A stretch of DNA of 64,000 bases from Methanoplanus limicola DSM 2279 (lineage in GTDB: Archaea; Halobacteriota; Methanomicrobia; Methanomicrobiales; Methanomicrobiaceae). Both the position numbers and the translations under genes were made by a program. The number at the start of each line of letters is the position of its first letter. The stretch's first letter is position 1. The notes under the pieces were generated by a model, which was not told the DNA's origin, did not search any database, and worked only from the letters and a program-made list of their open reading frames with translations. Where the stretch lies: the NCBI RefSeq assembly GCF_000243255.1, contig NZ_CM001436.1:1450857-1514856 (forward strand), given 5' to 3'. This document shows positions 26,366 to 35,658 of the stretch, piece after piece.

Positions 26366-28276
26366 TTACGGTTTAATGCCTGATATGAACATTCTCTCAG
26401 AGTCTTCAGAAATATCCCCACCTTTTTCATCGATTATAGATATGTCCCCAAGTCCGCCTGCAATCATCATAATCCTGTACACTGAAGAGTAGGCACCGGC
26501 GGACTGCTCACCGGGAAGACTGCTGCCCTCTCCCTGAGATACCGGAGCTTCAACAACCAGTTTTCCTCCCGGTCTCAGGAAGGTTATGTACCTGCGAAGT
26601 GTGAGCGGATCGCGTTTTTCATTGAACGGGCCCGGCCCTGTCAATATAATGTCGAAGCGACTTTCGAAGGCCATTTCATTCAGGTCCAGGTTCAGGAACT
26701 CTCCGGGAATATTGTCGGCCTTAAACTTCTCCCTGGCTGTTCTGACGCTTTCCGCATTATTGTCTATTCCGGTAATCTTCAGCCCCTTTCCCGCGAGAAC
26801 CCTGATCATTTCCCAGTCATTGCAGGGGCAATAGAGAATTTCCTCGCCGTCTTTGAGATTTAAATGAGTGAATATCAATTCTGCATCCGATATGCACTCT
26901 CCCTGCTCTCTCACGATGCCGGATTTAAGGCTCTCTCTGAATACACTGTCTATGCCGGAATTTTCATCCGCCTTTTCATCGAGTTCATAAAGCCGGTCCT
27001 GTGCAAGATCTTCAAGATCAGATATTGTCCTGTAATCCGCAAGCAGAACATCTTCTACCGGGTGCCTGAGGAATATAAGCCCCGGAGCCGTCTGAAGATC
27101 AATGGTATCTTCAAGATTCCCCGACTCTATCAGATGGACCAGATTTCCGCTGTGCATACTGGGAAGTTCGCACAGCAGATCAAGAAGCGGTATCTCCTTA
27201 AGCTGCCCGCTCCTGCCTGATCTTAAGACTTTCATCATCAGGTGATTTTTAATTGTATATTTATTTTCAATCTCCTCCATGAATTTTTCAGGATTCACGT
27301 AAGAATCAATTGCAAGGTCCACCTGGTTCTGTCCGATGCACTCATCCATCAAATCGGGCGGCAGTGAACCTCCCATTACCCTTAAATTTGTTTCTATCAG
27401 TCTGGGGCCTGATTCGGTCATCATTATCTCCGTGTGTGCGGGTCCGCGTGTTATTTCAAGGGCTTCGAGAGTGCTGAGAGTATATGATATTATCTCATAA
27501 AGGGGATCTCCGGGTTCAGGGTACGGCAGGAGCCTTGCATAGTCATATATCTGCGAGATTCCGGGGAGGTAGATCTTTTTATATACCCAGAAATCGGTCA
27601 GGAGATGTCTTCCGTTGTAGCTTACGGTATTGACGATATATTCCGTGCCTTTAAGATACTCCTCCGCAAGTACAGTGTTGTTTTTGTTCCCAAACAGATC
27701 GCTGGTTCCTGCCAGATCCTTCCATGCCGTTTTCAATTCCTCTTCATTCCTGCATATATGAACCCCTACTGTTGCTGCACCTTTGTTCGGTTTTATGACG
27801 ATAGGCCATTTGCCAAGTTTTTCTGCCCATTTCAGGAGGTCGTCTTCAGATTCGGCTTCATGATATGCCATAGTGGGCACACCTGCCTCGGTCAGGGCCT
27901 TTTGCATCAGAAATTTATCCTTTCTTGCAGCACGTTTATTCTTGCCGTTTCCGGGCAGATTCAGCAATTCGGCAAGTGCTTCGGCAAATTCTACTCCGGA
28001 ATCCGCTGCGGGGATAACTGCAATAATATTACAGCCTTTCAGCTTCTCTGCAATCTCTTCCGGGTTGTTATCGCTGACCAGCCACTCTGAAAAGACATCT
28101 CCCAGTTTGTTCTTTGTCTCTTCCATCTCCGAGCGGAATACAGGTGACATATCAGGGGTGCTTACCACATGGATGATGTCGTAACCGCGATTGAAAAGTT
28201 TCACCGGAAAGAATTTTCCCGTGGAAAAAGCATCAATGATTACGACTGCAGGTTTTTGTTTCTCTGTCATGGTCAT
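26366..28276 (-). CDS. ATP-grasp carboxylate-amine ligase fused to a SAM methyltransferase
   Basis: 636 residues. Residues 1-about 425 form an ATP-grasp ligase: ADSGVEFAEALAELLNLPG (91-109), RKDKFLMQKALTEAGVPT (118-135), the ATP loop IVIKPNKGAATVGVHICR (159-176) and the metal-binding LIETNLRVMGG near 320. The wording is that of the L-amino-acid ligase group (YwfE/BacD, DdaF). Residues from about 455 to the end form a class I methyltransferase (EEILYCPCNDWEMIRVLAG, then ITGIDNN and LRPGGKLVVEAP). The fusion suggests a methylated dipeptide or amide product, possibly exported by the convergent MFS protein. Substrates are unknown. Confidence 0.88.
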   Translation of the reverse strand: MTMTEKQKPAVVIIDAFSTGKFFPVKLFNRGYDIIHVVSTPDMSPVFRSEMEETKNKLGDVFSEWLVSDNNPEEIAEKLKGCNIIAVIPAADSGVEFAEALAELLNLPGNGKNKRAARKDKFLMQKALTEAGVPTMAYHEAESEDDLLKWAEKLGKWPIVIKPNKGAATVGVHICRNEEELKTAWKDLAGTSDLFGNKNNTVLAEEYLKGTEYIVNTVSYNGRHLLTDFWVYKKIYLPGISQIYDYARLLPYPEPGDPLYEIISYTLSTLEALEITRGPAHTEIMMTESGPRLIETNLRVMGGSLPPDLMDECIGQNQVDLAIDSYVNPEKFMEEIENKYTIKNHLMMKVLRSGRSGQLKEIPLLDLLCELPSMHSGNLVHLIESGNLEDTIDLQTAPGLIFLRHPVEDVLLADYRTISDLEDLAQDRLYELDEKADENSGIDSVFRESLKSGIVREQGECISDAELIFTHLNLKDGEEILYCPCNDWEMIRVLAGKGLKITGIDNNAESVRTAREKFKADNIPGEFLNLDLNEMAFESRFDIILTGPGPFNEKRDPLTLRRYITFLRPGGKLVVEAPVSQGEGSSLPGEQSAGAYSSVYRIMMIAGGLGDISIIDEKGGDISEDSERMFISGIKP

Positions 28277-28458
28277 ATTATCTAATTTTTAGTTTGTGCT
28301 ATTTTTAATTATAATATTGTGGTCCGGCGATTAAAAACGGATTTTCAATTTGAAATTACAGAGATAACCGGATTTAGTCAGATTGAAGAGATCTGTCGCC
28401 TGTCAGTTAAAAAAGGTCTATGAAAAAGTCCGGTTCCACGCTCAGATGGTAAAAAAAT

Positions 28459-28806
28459 TTATTTTATAAAATCTGAAAGTGCTTCATTATCCGAGTCGTA
28501 AAAATCAAAAATATTGTTAAATCCGGATACAACGAATACATCCATGACAAAAGGTTTTAATCCGGATAATTTTATGTCTCCTCCTGATAGCTTTACTTTT
28601 TTCGATGCCAAAAGCATTACTCTAAGCCCCGAGCTGCTGATATAATCCACTTCATTCATATTGATTATAATCTTCTCAGAACCTGATTCTATAGCCTCTT
28701 TCAGATATTCATCGAGAATACTTGAGTTTTGTGCATCTATCCTGCCTTTGACCATAATAATTTCAGCTGGTTCCGATTTTTTCCGGTTAATTTCCATGAT
28801 ATTCAT
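28459..28806 (-). CDS. STAS-domain protein (anti-sigma-factor-antagonist type)
   Basis: 115 residues forming one STAS domain: IIMVKGRIDAQNSSILDEYL at the start and the loop VDYISSSGLRVMLLASKKV, in which Ser58 matches the serine phosphorylated by anti-sigma kinases. Bacterial homologs (SpoIIAA/RsbV) act in partner switching on sigma factors, which archaea lack. No kinase or phosphatase partner is adjacent, and the neighbouring divergent gene is a sodium-coupled transporter. It may act on another response, or the transporter. The start could also be the third-codon-later ATG (MEINRKK). Confidence 0.9.
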   Translation of the reverse strand: MNIMEINRKKSEPAEIIMVKGRIDAQNSSILDEYLKEAIESGSEKIIINMNEVDYISSSGLRVMLLASKKVKLSGGDIKLSGLKPFVMDVFVVSGFNNIFDFYDSDNEALSDFIK

Positions 28807-28898
28807 TTTCTAATCGGAACAGATAATATCTTCCTGTTTTTTCAGTTATGCGAAAGGAATCATCATCTATTTATCATGTTTATACAATTGTAATAATA

Positions 28899-30413
28899 AT
28901 GGCAGAACGGCAAATCTGGAGTTCACGAACGACATTTATCCTGGCGGTGGTAGGCAGTGCCATCGGATTGGGAAATCTGTGGAGATTTCCTTATGTCGTT
29001 TACACGAATGGTGGAGGGGCTTTTCTCATTCCGTACCTGATTGCACTTCTTACCATAGGAATTCCTCTTCTTATTCTTGAGATGGGAATCGGCTACAGGA
29101 CTCGATCCGGTGCTCCACGTGCCTTCAGCAGGCTACTTGGGAGGAAGTATAACCTGTTTGGATGGATGATGGTTCTGGTCGCATTTTTAATTGTTACATA
29201 TTACGGAGTGATCGTCGCCTGGTGCGTTGATTATACTGTTTTCTCTATCAATCTTTCATGGGGCTCCGATCCACCGGCTTTCTTTTATGATTCGTTTCTA
29301 AACATTTCGGATGCTTTTGATGGAATCGGCAGTATCGACATTGTTGTTATAGGTGGAGCGATCGTTGCATGGCTCTGGATTTACGCATCTGTATTCAAGG
29401 GTGTCATATCGTTAGAGAAGATGCTCTGGATCACTGTGGTTCTGCCCTGGATTCTTATCATTGTTTTCGTGGTCCGCGGCATCACGCTTCCGGGAGCGAT
29501 GGACGGGCTTGCTTTTTACCTTACACCCGATTTCCGGGCACTTCTGAATCCGGATGTCTGGGTTGCGGCATACGGGCAGATCTTTTATTCACTCTCACTT
29601 GCAACTGGGGTAATCATCGCATATTCACGTCTTATCGGTGAAAAGCAGGATCTCGTCAAGAACGGGATCATCATCGCCCTGGCTAATAGTTTCACCTCGA
29701 TCTTTGCCGGGCTTGCGGTATTTTCAACTCTTGGATATCTTGCACATACCAGTGGTGTTGAGGTAACTGAGGTCGTGAAAGGAGGAATTGAACTGGCCTT
29801 CATCACTTACCCGTCCGTTATAAATGCCCTTCCTATAATGCCTGAACTATTTGGCGTTCTTTTCTTCCTGATGCTTGTAAATCTTGGTATAAGCTCGTCT
29901 TTTTCCATAGTTGAGAGTCTGAATGCCGGAATTCTGGATTACGTAAAAAAGCCGGAATGGGTGGTAACAGGTGTGATCTGTATAGCCGCGTTTATAGTAG
30001 GCATCATTTATATGACGAATGGGGGTCTGTATATGATTGACCTTGTAGACCACTATCTGATGGCTTACATCCTGCCGTTTATCGGGCTTTTAGAGGTGGT
30101 ATTCATAGGATATCTTTATGGTGCCCCAAAAATGAGGACCTTTATCAACAGGTACTCAGATCTTCATCTGGGCAGGTGGTGGGATTACTGCATTTGTTTT
30201 GTCGTGCCCGTTTTTTTGATCTTCGCTCTTTGTCTCAACGTTTATGAAGGTATATTCCAGCCGTATGGAGGTTATGAGATGCTTGACAATATAATCGTAT
30301 ACCTGCTTATCGGCGTGATTTTTATTCTTGCAATATTCATGTCCCGGCTTATCCGTAATAGTGATGATGATGTGGACTCCGAAGTGCCGGGAGATATGGA
30401 TTCAGAGCATTGA
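28899..30413 (+). CDS. NSS/SNF-family sodium-dependent transporter
   Basis: 504 residues from the ATG at 28899, chosen because family members begin at MAERQIWSSRTTFILAVVG; an in-frame ATG 51 bases upstream adds residues not seen in the family. The signature GSAIGLGNLWRFPYVVYTNG (helix 1, sodium and substrate binding) is perfect. About 12 helices follow, with ATGVIIAYSRL (helix 6) and GISSSFSIVE (helix 8). It imports amino acids or related solutes with sodium, fitting a marine or sodium-based methanogen. Divergent from the STAS gene with about 90 bases between them. No Shine-Dalgarno site is evident. Confidence 0.95.
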   Translation: MAERQIWSSRTTFILAVVGSAIGLGNLWRFPYVVYTNGGGAFLIPYLIALLTIGIPLLILEMGIGYRTRSGAPRAFSRLLGRKYNLFGWMMVLVAFLIVTYYGVIVAWCVDYTVFSINLSWGSDPPAFFYDSFLNISDAFDGIGSIDIVVIGGAIVAWLWIYASVFKGVISLEKMLWITVVLPWILIIVFVVRGITLPGAMDGLAFYLTPDFRALLNPDVWVAAYGQIFYSLSLATGVIIAYSRLIGEKQDLVKNGIIIALANSFTSIFAGLAVFSTLGYLAHTSGVEVTEVVKGGIELAFITYPSVINALPIMPELFGVLFFLMLVNLGISSSFSIVESLNAGILDYVKKPEWVVTGVICIAAFIVGIIYMTNGGLYMIDLVDHYLMAYILPFIGLLEVVFIGYLYGAPKMRTFINRYSDLHLGRWWDYCICFVVPVFLIFALCLNVYEGIFQPYGGYEMLDNIIVYLLIGVIFILAIFMSRLIRNSDDDVDSEVPGDMDSEH

Positions 30414-30528
30414 GGGATGGTTTTCTCATGGGAGACAAAATGCCGGAGATCATAAGCAATTGCTAAAGAAAATTACTATCCTCCTGTTTTTGACGAATGA
30501 ATAAATCAAAACAGATGGATTGACTTCT

Positions 30529-31107
30529 TTACAAAACGCCTCTGTTTTTTAACTCAAAGAAGCAGCGTGCACATGCCCTGACATCGGCAGCTGCGTCATG
30601 TGCGCCAACAAACGATTCTCCGAATAATATTTCATGCAGTTCACTAAGTTTCGGTGTTTTATATCCGCCGTTCTTTCTTGGCAGTGCACAATAATCCTTA
30701 ACCGGTTTTGGTCTCATTGTGCATACTGACTCTTTATCCTCTATCCCGTTTTCGATGCCATATCTGGCTAATTCTGCACATACAACCGGATAATCAAAAC
30801 TAATGTTATGGGCAACCAGACATCTTGATTTTTGGGCTTCGGCACTGAATACACTAAATACCTCTTTTCCCGGAATTCCAACTTTTAGTGCTTTTTGTCT
30901 TGTAATCCCATGAACTTTTACGGTCTGCATGGGTATACTAAAGGTCAGCGGGTGCACAATTGCATCATATGAACTCATCTCTTCCCCTTCTTCTGAATAT
31001 CTGGCAAAGGCAATCTGAACAACCCTCGGCTGGATTATTTCATTGTTTGACGGATCATGGCTGCGTCTTGGAAATCCGTTGGTTTCGACATCGAAGAAGA
31101 GATACAT
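30529..31107 (-). CDS. DEDDh 3'-5' exonuclease (DnaQ/RNase T-like)
   Basis: 192 residues from the ATG at 31107, chosen because exonuclease I (MYLFFDVETNGFP) normally lies at the N-terminus; an in-frame start 63 bases upstream is less likely. Catalytic acids: Asp and Glu of FDVETN, Asp of HNISFDYPVV (about 105-113) and His/Asp of GAHDAAADVRA near the end (Exo III, DEDDh type). It has no polymerase domain, so a stand-alone exonuclease in repair or RNA trimming. Divergent from the nitroreductase at 31243. Confidence 0.9.
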   Translation of the reverse strand: MYLFFDVETNGFPRRSHDPSNNEIIQPRVVQIAFARYSEEGEEMSSYDAIVHPLTFSIPMQTVKVHGITRQKALKVGIPGKEVFSVFSAEAQKSRCLVAHNISFDYPVVCAELARYGIENGIEDKESVCTMRPKPVKDYCALPRKNGGYKTPKLSELHEILFGESFVGAHDAAADVRACARCFFELKNRGVL

Positions 31108-31242
31108 TATGCACAATTTTCGGAGAGCATTGTATTTGTAGGTATTTGATTCGGAAAATTTAAACGGCATAACCAGAGTTTGGGATCTGTGAGAGATCTG
31201 AGGAAATTATCAAATAACAGAGGCGTAGTATATGAGTTTACT

Positions 31243-31824
31243 ATGTCTGGGGAAAACGAAGTAATCAAAGCAATAATGAACCGGAGAAGCATCAGGAATT
31301 ATCAGGACAGGGAGGTTCCTGACGAAGTTATTGAAACGATTATCAATGCCGGCATACATGCACCGTCTGCCCTTGCACTTCAGCCGTGGAGTTTTGTTGT
31401 AATTAAGGACAGGACACTTATGAACAAAGTTTCGGACTATGCAAAGCCGATTGTCATCGAAAGCCTGAAAAAGGCAAAGACAGGCGGGATGACGAAAAAG
31501 TACCTTGAGATGGTCGGGGAGGAGGGATTTTCTATATTTTACAATGCACCGCATCTTCTACTTATTCTCGGCCGGAATGATCTATTATATTCTGATATCG
31601 ACTGTTCCTTATGTGCTGAGAATATCATGCTTGCCGGAGCATCGCTTGGGATAGGGACATGCTGGATCGGTTCTGCAAAAACCGCAGAGAACAGTCCGGA
31701 ACTGATGGCAGAACTTAAAATTCCGGACGGCTGCCACATAGTCGCCCCGATAATATTCGGCTACAGGGCAGAAGAGCCTGAAACCCCTGTGAAAAACCCG
31801 CCGGAAATTACCTGGCTGAAGTGA
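31243..31824 (+). CDS. Nitroreductase-family FMN oxidoreductase
   Basis: 193 residues from the ATG at 31243, chosen because homologs begin shortly before IKAIMNRRSIRNYQDREVP; the longer frame begins at a TTG without a ribosome site. Motifs: RRSIRNY (FMN phosphate), GIHAPSALALQPWSFVVIKD, and GIGTCWIGSA (FMN binding in the second half). It is a two-electron flavin reductase of unknown substrate. The last 20 codons are repeated in degenerate form at 32926-32987. Confidence 0.92.
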   Translation: MSGENEVIKAIMNRRSIRNYQDREVPDEVIETIINAGIHAPSALALQPWSFVVIKDRTLMNKVSDYAKPIVIESLKKAKTGGMTKKYLEMVGEEGFSIFYNAPHLLLILGRNDLLYSDIDCSLCAENIMLAGASLGIGTCWIGSAKTAENSPELMAELKIPDGCHIVAPIIFGYRAEEPETPVKNPPEITWLK

Positions 31825-31904
31825 AAACACAGGCCATATTGAAGGTTTGGTTATACTTCCGATGCAGGTTCTGTTTAGATAGTTTATCTGTCAGCGTCTT
31901 CAGA

Positions 31905-32150
31905 TTAAGGTAATATTCCGGGTGCAGGGCTTAAAATATTCATCAGCCCGCTCAATGATCCCGGAGATAACACTGCCAATGAAAATGGATATGTTAGTGC
32001 CGCAACAAGAAATGAGTGAATGTATAACTTTTTTGATCTCCAGATATTCTCTCTTTTATCTTCGACCCATTCATCTTTCTGAAGGTAAAAGTCACCAAGC
32101 AGGTGTGCTATAAACATTCTGAGAAACACTGCCTGAACTGCAATGATCAT
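31905..32150 (-). pseudogene. Truncated DUF3307 (SatE-like) membrane protein
   Basis: 81 residues. The N-terminus has the DUF3307 signature AHLLGDFYLQKDEWVEDKRE and two hydrophobic stretches, but it ends at LSPAPGILP; complete family members are considerably longer. The frames downstream do not continue the domain. It overlaps the SatD-like gene by four bases, the usual SatD/DUF3307 order. Most likely a 3'-truncated gene, lost where the 3' part was removed before the nitroreductase. Confidence 0.65.
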
Positions 32151-32800
32151 TGTTCAGCTCCGTCAATTAATTCTCTATACCTTTCAATCATCACTTTAAA
32201 TGAATCAAAATTTGCTGAATTTAATTTTGATGATACATTGCTCTGGCTGATATTGAGGATTTTAGCTGTTTCAGTCTGGTTTTTTCCGGAGAGTGTATAA
32301 TAAACAACCTCAGCCTGATTTGATGTCCATTTTGAGATTACTGCGTCCAAAAGGGCACATTCAGTCTTTAGTTCTCTGTTTACTTCCGGAAAATTCGTTT
32401 TGATAACCGTTTTTTGTCTTTTTTTATCCATCCTGTCAAGTTCCGGCCCGGAATTTCTGAATGCTTCGCCATCGGAACTGCTAATATTTTCTTCATTATA
32501 GTGATCTATGCCCCCTACACCAATGGCGATTCTTACATCAGGTCTGATCTTACTTTTGGAATCAAATTTGCGGGAAATGATATAGGCTCTGATGATCAAT
32601 GCAGTACTAAGGGCATCTCCTGGTGAAGGCAGAACCGCCTGAAAACTATCTCCCCGGAAGATTTGATAAATAAGCCCTCTCTCTTTCAAAATGCTTAGTA
32701 TTTCCCGCAGGCAATTCACATAGTTGATTCTGTCTTCTTCTTCCAGTTTTGAATAGTCAGTTAAATCTCCGGTTAGAGCTGCAAATAATCTTTTACTCAT
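32147..32800 (-). CDS. SatD-family protein with C-terminal HTH
   Basis: 217 residues. N-terminal SatD domain (ALTGDLTDYSKLEEEDR, then IFRGDSFQAVLPSPGDALST; the GD...GDxFQ pattern resembles a nucleotide-cyclase-like fold). A C-terminal helix-turn-helix (NQTETAKILNISQSNVSSKL, about 173-192) may bind DNA. SatD and DUF3307 genes are commonly adjacent in bacteria; their biochemical role is not known. Here the pair is kept in order and overlap, but the second gene is cut short. The start is ATG at 32800; a promoter-like AT stretch lies upstream. Confidence 0.8.
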   Translation of the reverse strand: MSKRLFAALTGDLTDYSKLEEEDRINYVNCLREILSILKERGLIYQIFRGDSFQAVLPSPGDALSTALIIRAYIISRKFDSKSKIRPDVRIAIGVGGIDHYNEENISSSDGEAFRNSGPELDRMDKKRQKTVIKTNFPEVNRELKTECALLDAVISKWTSNQAEVVYYTLSGKNQTETAKILNISQSNVSSKLNSANFDSFKVMIERYRELIDGAEQ

Positions 32801-33167
32801 CTTTTGTCTCTCTCTCCAAATATCAACTGATAATATGATAATATTGCATTATAGTGTTTTATTGTAATATTGTGCTGTGGCATGATATTTATGATTTATC
32901 ATGTTCTAATTGGAAATCTGTGAAAGTAGAAGAACCTGATACTCCTGTTAAGAACCCACCGGAGATTACCTACCTGGTTAAAGTGAAATTCCGGATGATG
33001 TGAATTGCTGAATTCAGTGAAATAACAGTATAGCCAGTCGTGAAGCAGAATTTATCCGGCATGATTTCAGTCATTATGTTCTGAACTGTCCCTGTGTTGG
33101 TTCCGCCCGTCTCCATTCATTTTTAAAGAGAACAGTCACATATTATTCTCAGAAAATTGGTGATGAA
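32801..33167. other. Intergenic region holding a nitroreductase gene remnant
   Basis: 367 bases between the SatD-like start and the DJ-1/PfpI gene. The central part (32926-32987) is a gene fragment listed separately. AT-rich stretches at 32820-32900 probably contain the SatD-like promoter on the minus strand. The 110 bases before 33168 contain no clear box. Confidence 0.5.
32926..32987 (+). pseudogene. Remnant of a nitroreductase gene 3' end
   Basis: The bases read VEEPDTPVKNPPEITYLVKV in one frame, matching the end of the nitroreductase at 31243..31824 (AEEPETPVKNPPEITWLK). At the DNA level most positions agree (GTAGAAGAACCTGATACTCC against GCAGAAGAGCCTGAAACCCC). The rest of the second copy is gone. 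The SatD/DUF3307 pair lies between the intact gene and this remnant. Confidence 0.8.
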
Positions 33168-33776
33168 ATGGACAGAAATGTATATCTCTATGTATGCCCG
33201 GGCCTCGCTGACTGGGAACCTTCACTTGCTATAGCAATGATCTCCAGCCTCAATACTGACCTCCCAAAGATAAGAAGTTATAATATCATTACATTCGGGC
33301 TTACCGGAGATCCGGTTAAAACTTCCGGCGGAGTTACCATCCTTCCCGATTGTGATGTGGATACCGTAGATCTCACCGAAGCGGCGATGGTCATTCTTCC
33401 CGGTTCATCGCAGTACGAACGTGACGACCCTGCTCAGCTGGTCCCGCTCATCCGGAACTGTATCAATAATAATATCCCGGTGGCGGGGATATGCGGCGGA
33501 ACACTGTTTCTTGCAAAACATGGATTTCTCGATACTGTCAGGCACACAAGCTGCGGGCAGGAGTGGCTGAAAGAGCATGCCCCGGATTACCGTGGAGAGC
33601 ACCTGTACGAGGCCGTGCCGAGTGTAAGCGACGGAGGCATCATCACGGCAAATCCCTTGGGTTTTGTCGGTTTTGCCTGCAATATCATAAAAGAACTGGA
33701 AGTTTTCACGCCGGAATTTCTGGAAATCTGGCATGGTGCGGTTAAATCCGGATATCTGGATGTGGATCAGTTTTAG
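33168..33776 (+). CDS. DJ-1/PfpI-family protein
   Basis: 202 residues. The nucleophile elbow is VAGICGGTLFLAKHG with Cys near 109, preceded by AAMVILPGSSQYERDD, where the acidic partner is replaced or shifted. This fits the YdeA/PfpI branch of the class I glutamine-amidotransferase-like superfamily, whose members act as deglycases, chaperones or amidases; the exact activity cannot be told. It is monocistronic, convergent with the TfuA gene. Confidence 0.88.
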   Translation: MDRNVYLYVCPGLADWEPSLAIAMISSLNTDLPKIRSYNIITFGLTGDPVKTSGGVTILPDCDVDTVDLTEAAMVILPGSSQYERDDPAQLVPLIRNCINNNIPVAGICGGTLFLAKHGFLDTVRHTSCGQEWLKEHAPDYRGEHLYEAVPSVSDGGIITANPLGFVGFACNIIKELEVFTPEFLEIWHGAVKSGYLDVDQF

Positions 33777-33821
33777 GACAAAAAAGCGACCGGCCTGATA
33801 CTTCCGGTGAATATCTTTTTT

Positions 33822-34481
33822 TTATTCCTGCATCTTTCCGGCAACAAGAGAGAGCAGTGCCTTTGCATCCTCCTTCTTCTGTGAATAGGGAACTTTCCCG
33901 ATGAACTCAAGGAATTTTCCGGCTGATGCTTCTCCGATGCTTTCCGATGCAGCCTTAATTATTTTTTTGTATGTTCTTTCCGGATAATAGATCTCAGAGG
34001 CAGTTTTCAGGATTATATCGCTCTCATCCGGAGTTATGATTCCTTCGTAAACAGCCCTCTCAAGGTTTATTCTTATATCAATCAGAGCATCGGAGACTGC
34101 TTCCCCGGTAAACGGATCACAGGCAAGTGCAACCTCATCATCAGACTCAACAACACCATCCCTGTACATCTCAAATACCCTGCCGATGCCTGTCATCCCG
34201 AAATCCTCAAGTTCACACGCACGAAGGGCACCCATCGAGGACGCACCGTAAACTTTAATTCCGGAATTTAACAGCTTTAAAACCTCACGATGGCCTACCG
34301 AACAGTCCTGAAAGAAGAGGCCGTCTATTATGCAGACTATCTTTGGCTTTTCTGCCATTACTGCTTCAAGATCACCGCGTTTAACAGGAGGGCGGTACTC
34401 CGCAGGAGGGGTGGGCAGAATCTTTTCTGCCTCAGTTTCCGGCAGACTTGGCCCGAGAAACACGACTGCGTCTGGCTTCAT
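33822..34481 (-). CDS. tfuA: TfuA protein, sulfur supply to YcaO
   Basis: 219 residues from the ATG at 34481 (GAGGTG just upstream; a longer frame begins 45 bases earlier). The TfuA core is visible: AVVFLGPSLPETEAEKIL, RGDLEAVMAEKPKIVCIIDG, and VYGASSMGALRACELEDFGM. TfuA partners certain YcaO enzymes in making thioamides and is reported to release sulfide from a thiocarboxylated ubiquitin-like protein. In methanogens ycaO-tfuA are needed for the thioglycine of methyl-CoM reductase. It overlaps ycaO by 50 bases in another frame. Confidence 0.93.
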   Translation of the reverse strand: MKPDAVVFLGPSLPETEAEKILPTPPAEYRPPVKRGDLEAVMAEKPKIVCIIDGLFFQDCSVGHREVLKLLNSGIKVYGASSMGALRACELEDFGMTGIGRVFEMYRDGVVESDDEVALACDPFTGEAVSDALIDIRINLERAVYEGIITPDESDIILKTASEIYYPERTYKKIIKAASESIGEASAGKFLEFIGKVPYSQKKEDAKALLSLVAGKMQE

Positions 34482-35658
34482 TGCACCTCTTTCCATACCT
34501 CTCATTGTCCATCGCAAATACCTCAAGTCCGGGCACTACAACTCTCACAACACAAACTCCGATCTCATCCATTGTGAGATCTGAGACAATTATCCTCTCA
34601 AACCCGGCACTATGCAGCTTTTCAGAGAGATAGTTTATGTCTGTCAGGAAGTCATCAGACTCAAAGGTGTGTGCGGACGAAAAATCAGAGAACTCTGAGA
34701 GATCAAACCACTTCTTATTAAGCCTCTTTGTCCTCTCATACCCAAGATTTACCCTGAATGAAGCTTCGGTTGCATTCTCCCTTGCACCGTGAATCTGGGT
34801 TGCACGGCTCTGTGCAACCTCGGTGACCGCCCTCATTGCAGCGACCGCAGGTGAGAGGTGCGTTCCCATGCCTATGCAGAGAAGTGCCGGGTCTTTAAGC
34901 TTAACATCATCCGCAACCGCAGCAACGGTCGGAATTCCCAGGTCACTTGTGATGTCCCTTAATATTACATCAACATCGTTCTCTGCAAATGCCGAGATCA
35001 TACCGTCAAGAATCTCATGTCTGAAATTCTCAATGACCGGCCCTGCATTTCCTGATGCCTCAACAACCGACCAGGCATCCCTCTCAACAATCTCGCAGAG
35101 GGCATGAAAAACCGCCTCTTCAGTCGCATTTCCGGATGCGATACCATTGGTTCCTGTCCGGAAAAACCTCACACTTCCGTGAGGCACAGGATGAAATACC
35201 GCATGTGCCGGGACTAAAATCTCCTCATTACTTATTATGTCATATCCGGTTGTCCACGGGATTGGTGAATCCGGGTCAATTCCACGGGGAAGGATAAGAT
35301 CTGCCGGGTTCACAGCCGAATCTTCGCCCAGTGCTGAGAACTTCTCAGTAATCAGCTCACGGCCGTTCACCTCAGCTGAATATCTCTCAATGCCCTCCAT
35401 AATGGCAGAGACCTTTGCGGCTGTATGGGTTGCCCCTTTTCCGTTGTACACCGAAATTGCACCCTCGGCTGCACCGGGTCTCATACAGGAGTATACCGGA
35501 ATTCCAAGCCTGTCAAGTTTTGTGATGTCAGCAACCCTTGTAATGCCGCAGGATCGTGCCAGAGGTTCAACAATATCGAGCGTCTCTTCAGGGGATTTTG
35601 TCCTGTGTGTGCCGCCGCAGTATTTCTTTTTGCATGGTCTGAGCTTCAGTGATGCCAC
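34432..35658 (-). CDS. ycaO: YcaO-family ATP-dependent cyclodehydratase/thioamide synthetase
   Basis: About 408 residues from the GTG at 35658, which has GGAGGAG 5-6 bases upstream; an ATG 36 bases earlier would add an Arg-rich stretch with no family support. YcaO motifs: KGATHTAAKVSAIMEGIERY (about 80-99), GTNGIASGNATEEAVFHALCEIVERDAW, then AMRAVTEVAQSRATQIHGARE, together forming the ATP/Mg site. The C-terminus reads VVPGLEVFAMDNERYGKRC. With TfuA it most likely thioamidates the conserved glycine of McrA, using ATP to activate the amide. It overlaps moaE by 13 bases; coding in the overlap is tight. Confidence 0.95.
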   Translation of the reverse strand: MASLKLRPCKKKYCGGTHRTKSPEETLDIVEPLARSCGITRVADITKLDRLGIPVYSCMRPGAAEGAISVYNGKGATHTAAKVSAIMEGIERYSAEVNGRELITEKFSALGEDSAVNPADLILPRGIDPDSPIPWTTGYDIISNEEILVPAHAVFHPVPHGSVRFFRTGTNGIASGNATEEAVFHALCEIVERDAWSVVEASGNAGPVIENFRHEILDGMISAFAENDVDVILRDITSDLGIPTVAAVADDVKLKDPALLCIGMGTHLSPAVAAMRAVTEVAQSRATQIHGARENATEASFRVNLGYERTKRLNKKWFDLSEFSDFSSAHTFESDDFLTDINYLSEKLHSAGFERIIVSDLTMDEIGVCVVRVVVPGLEVFAMDNERYGKRCNEARRSRVSRAKSAGN

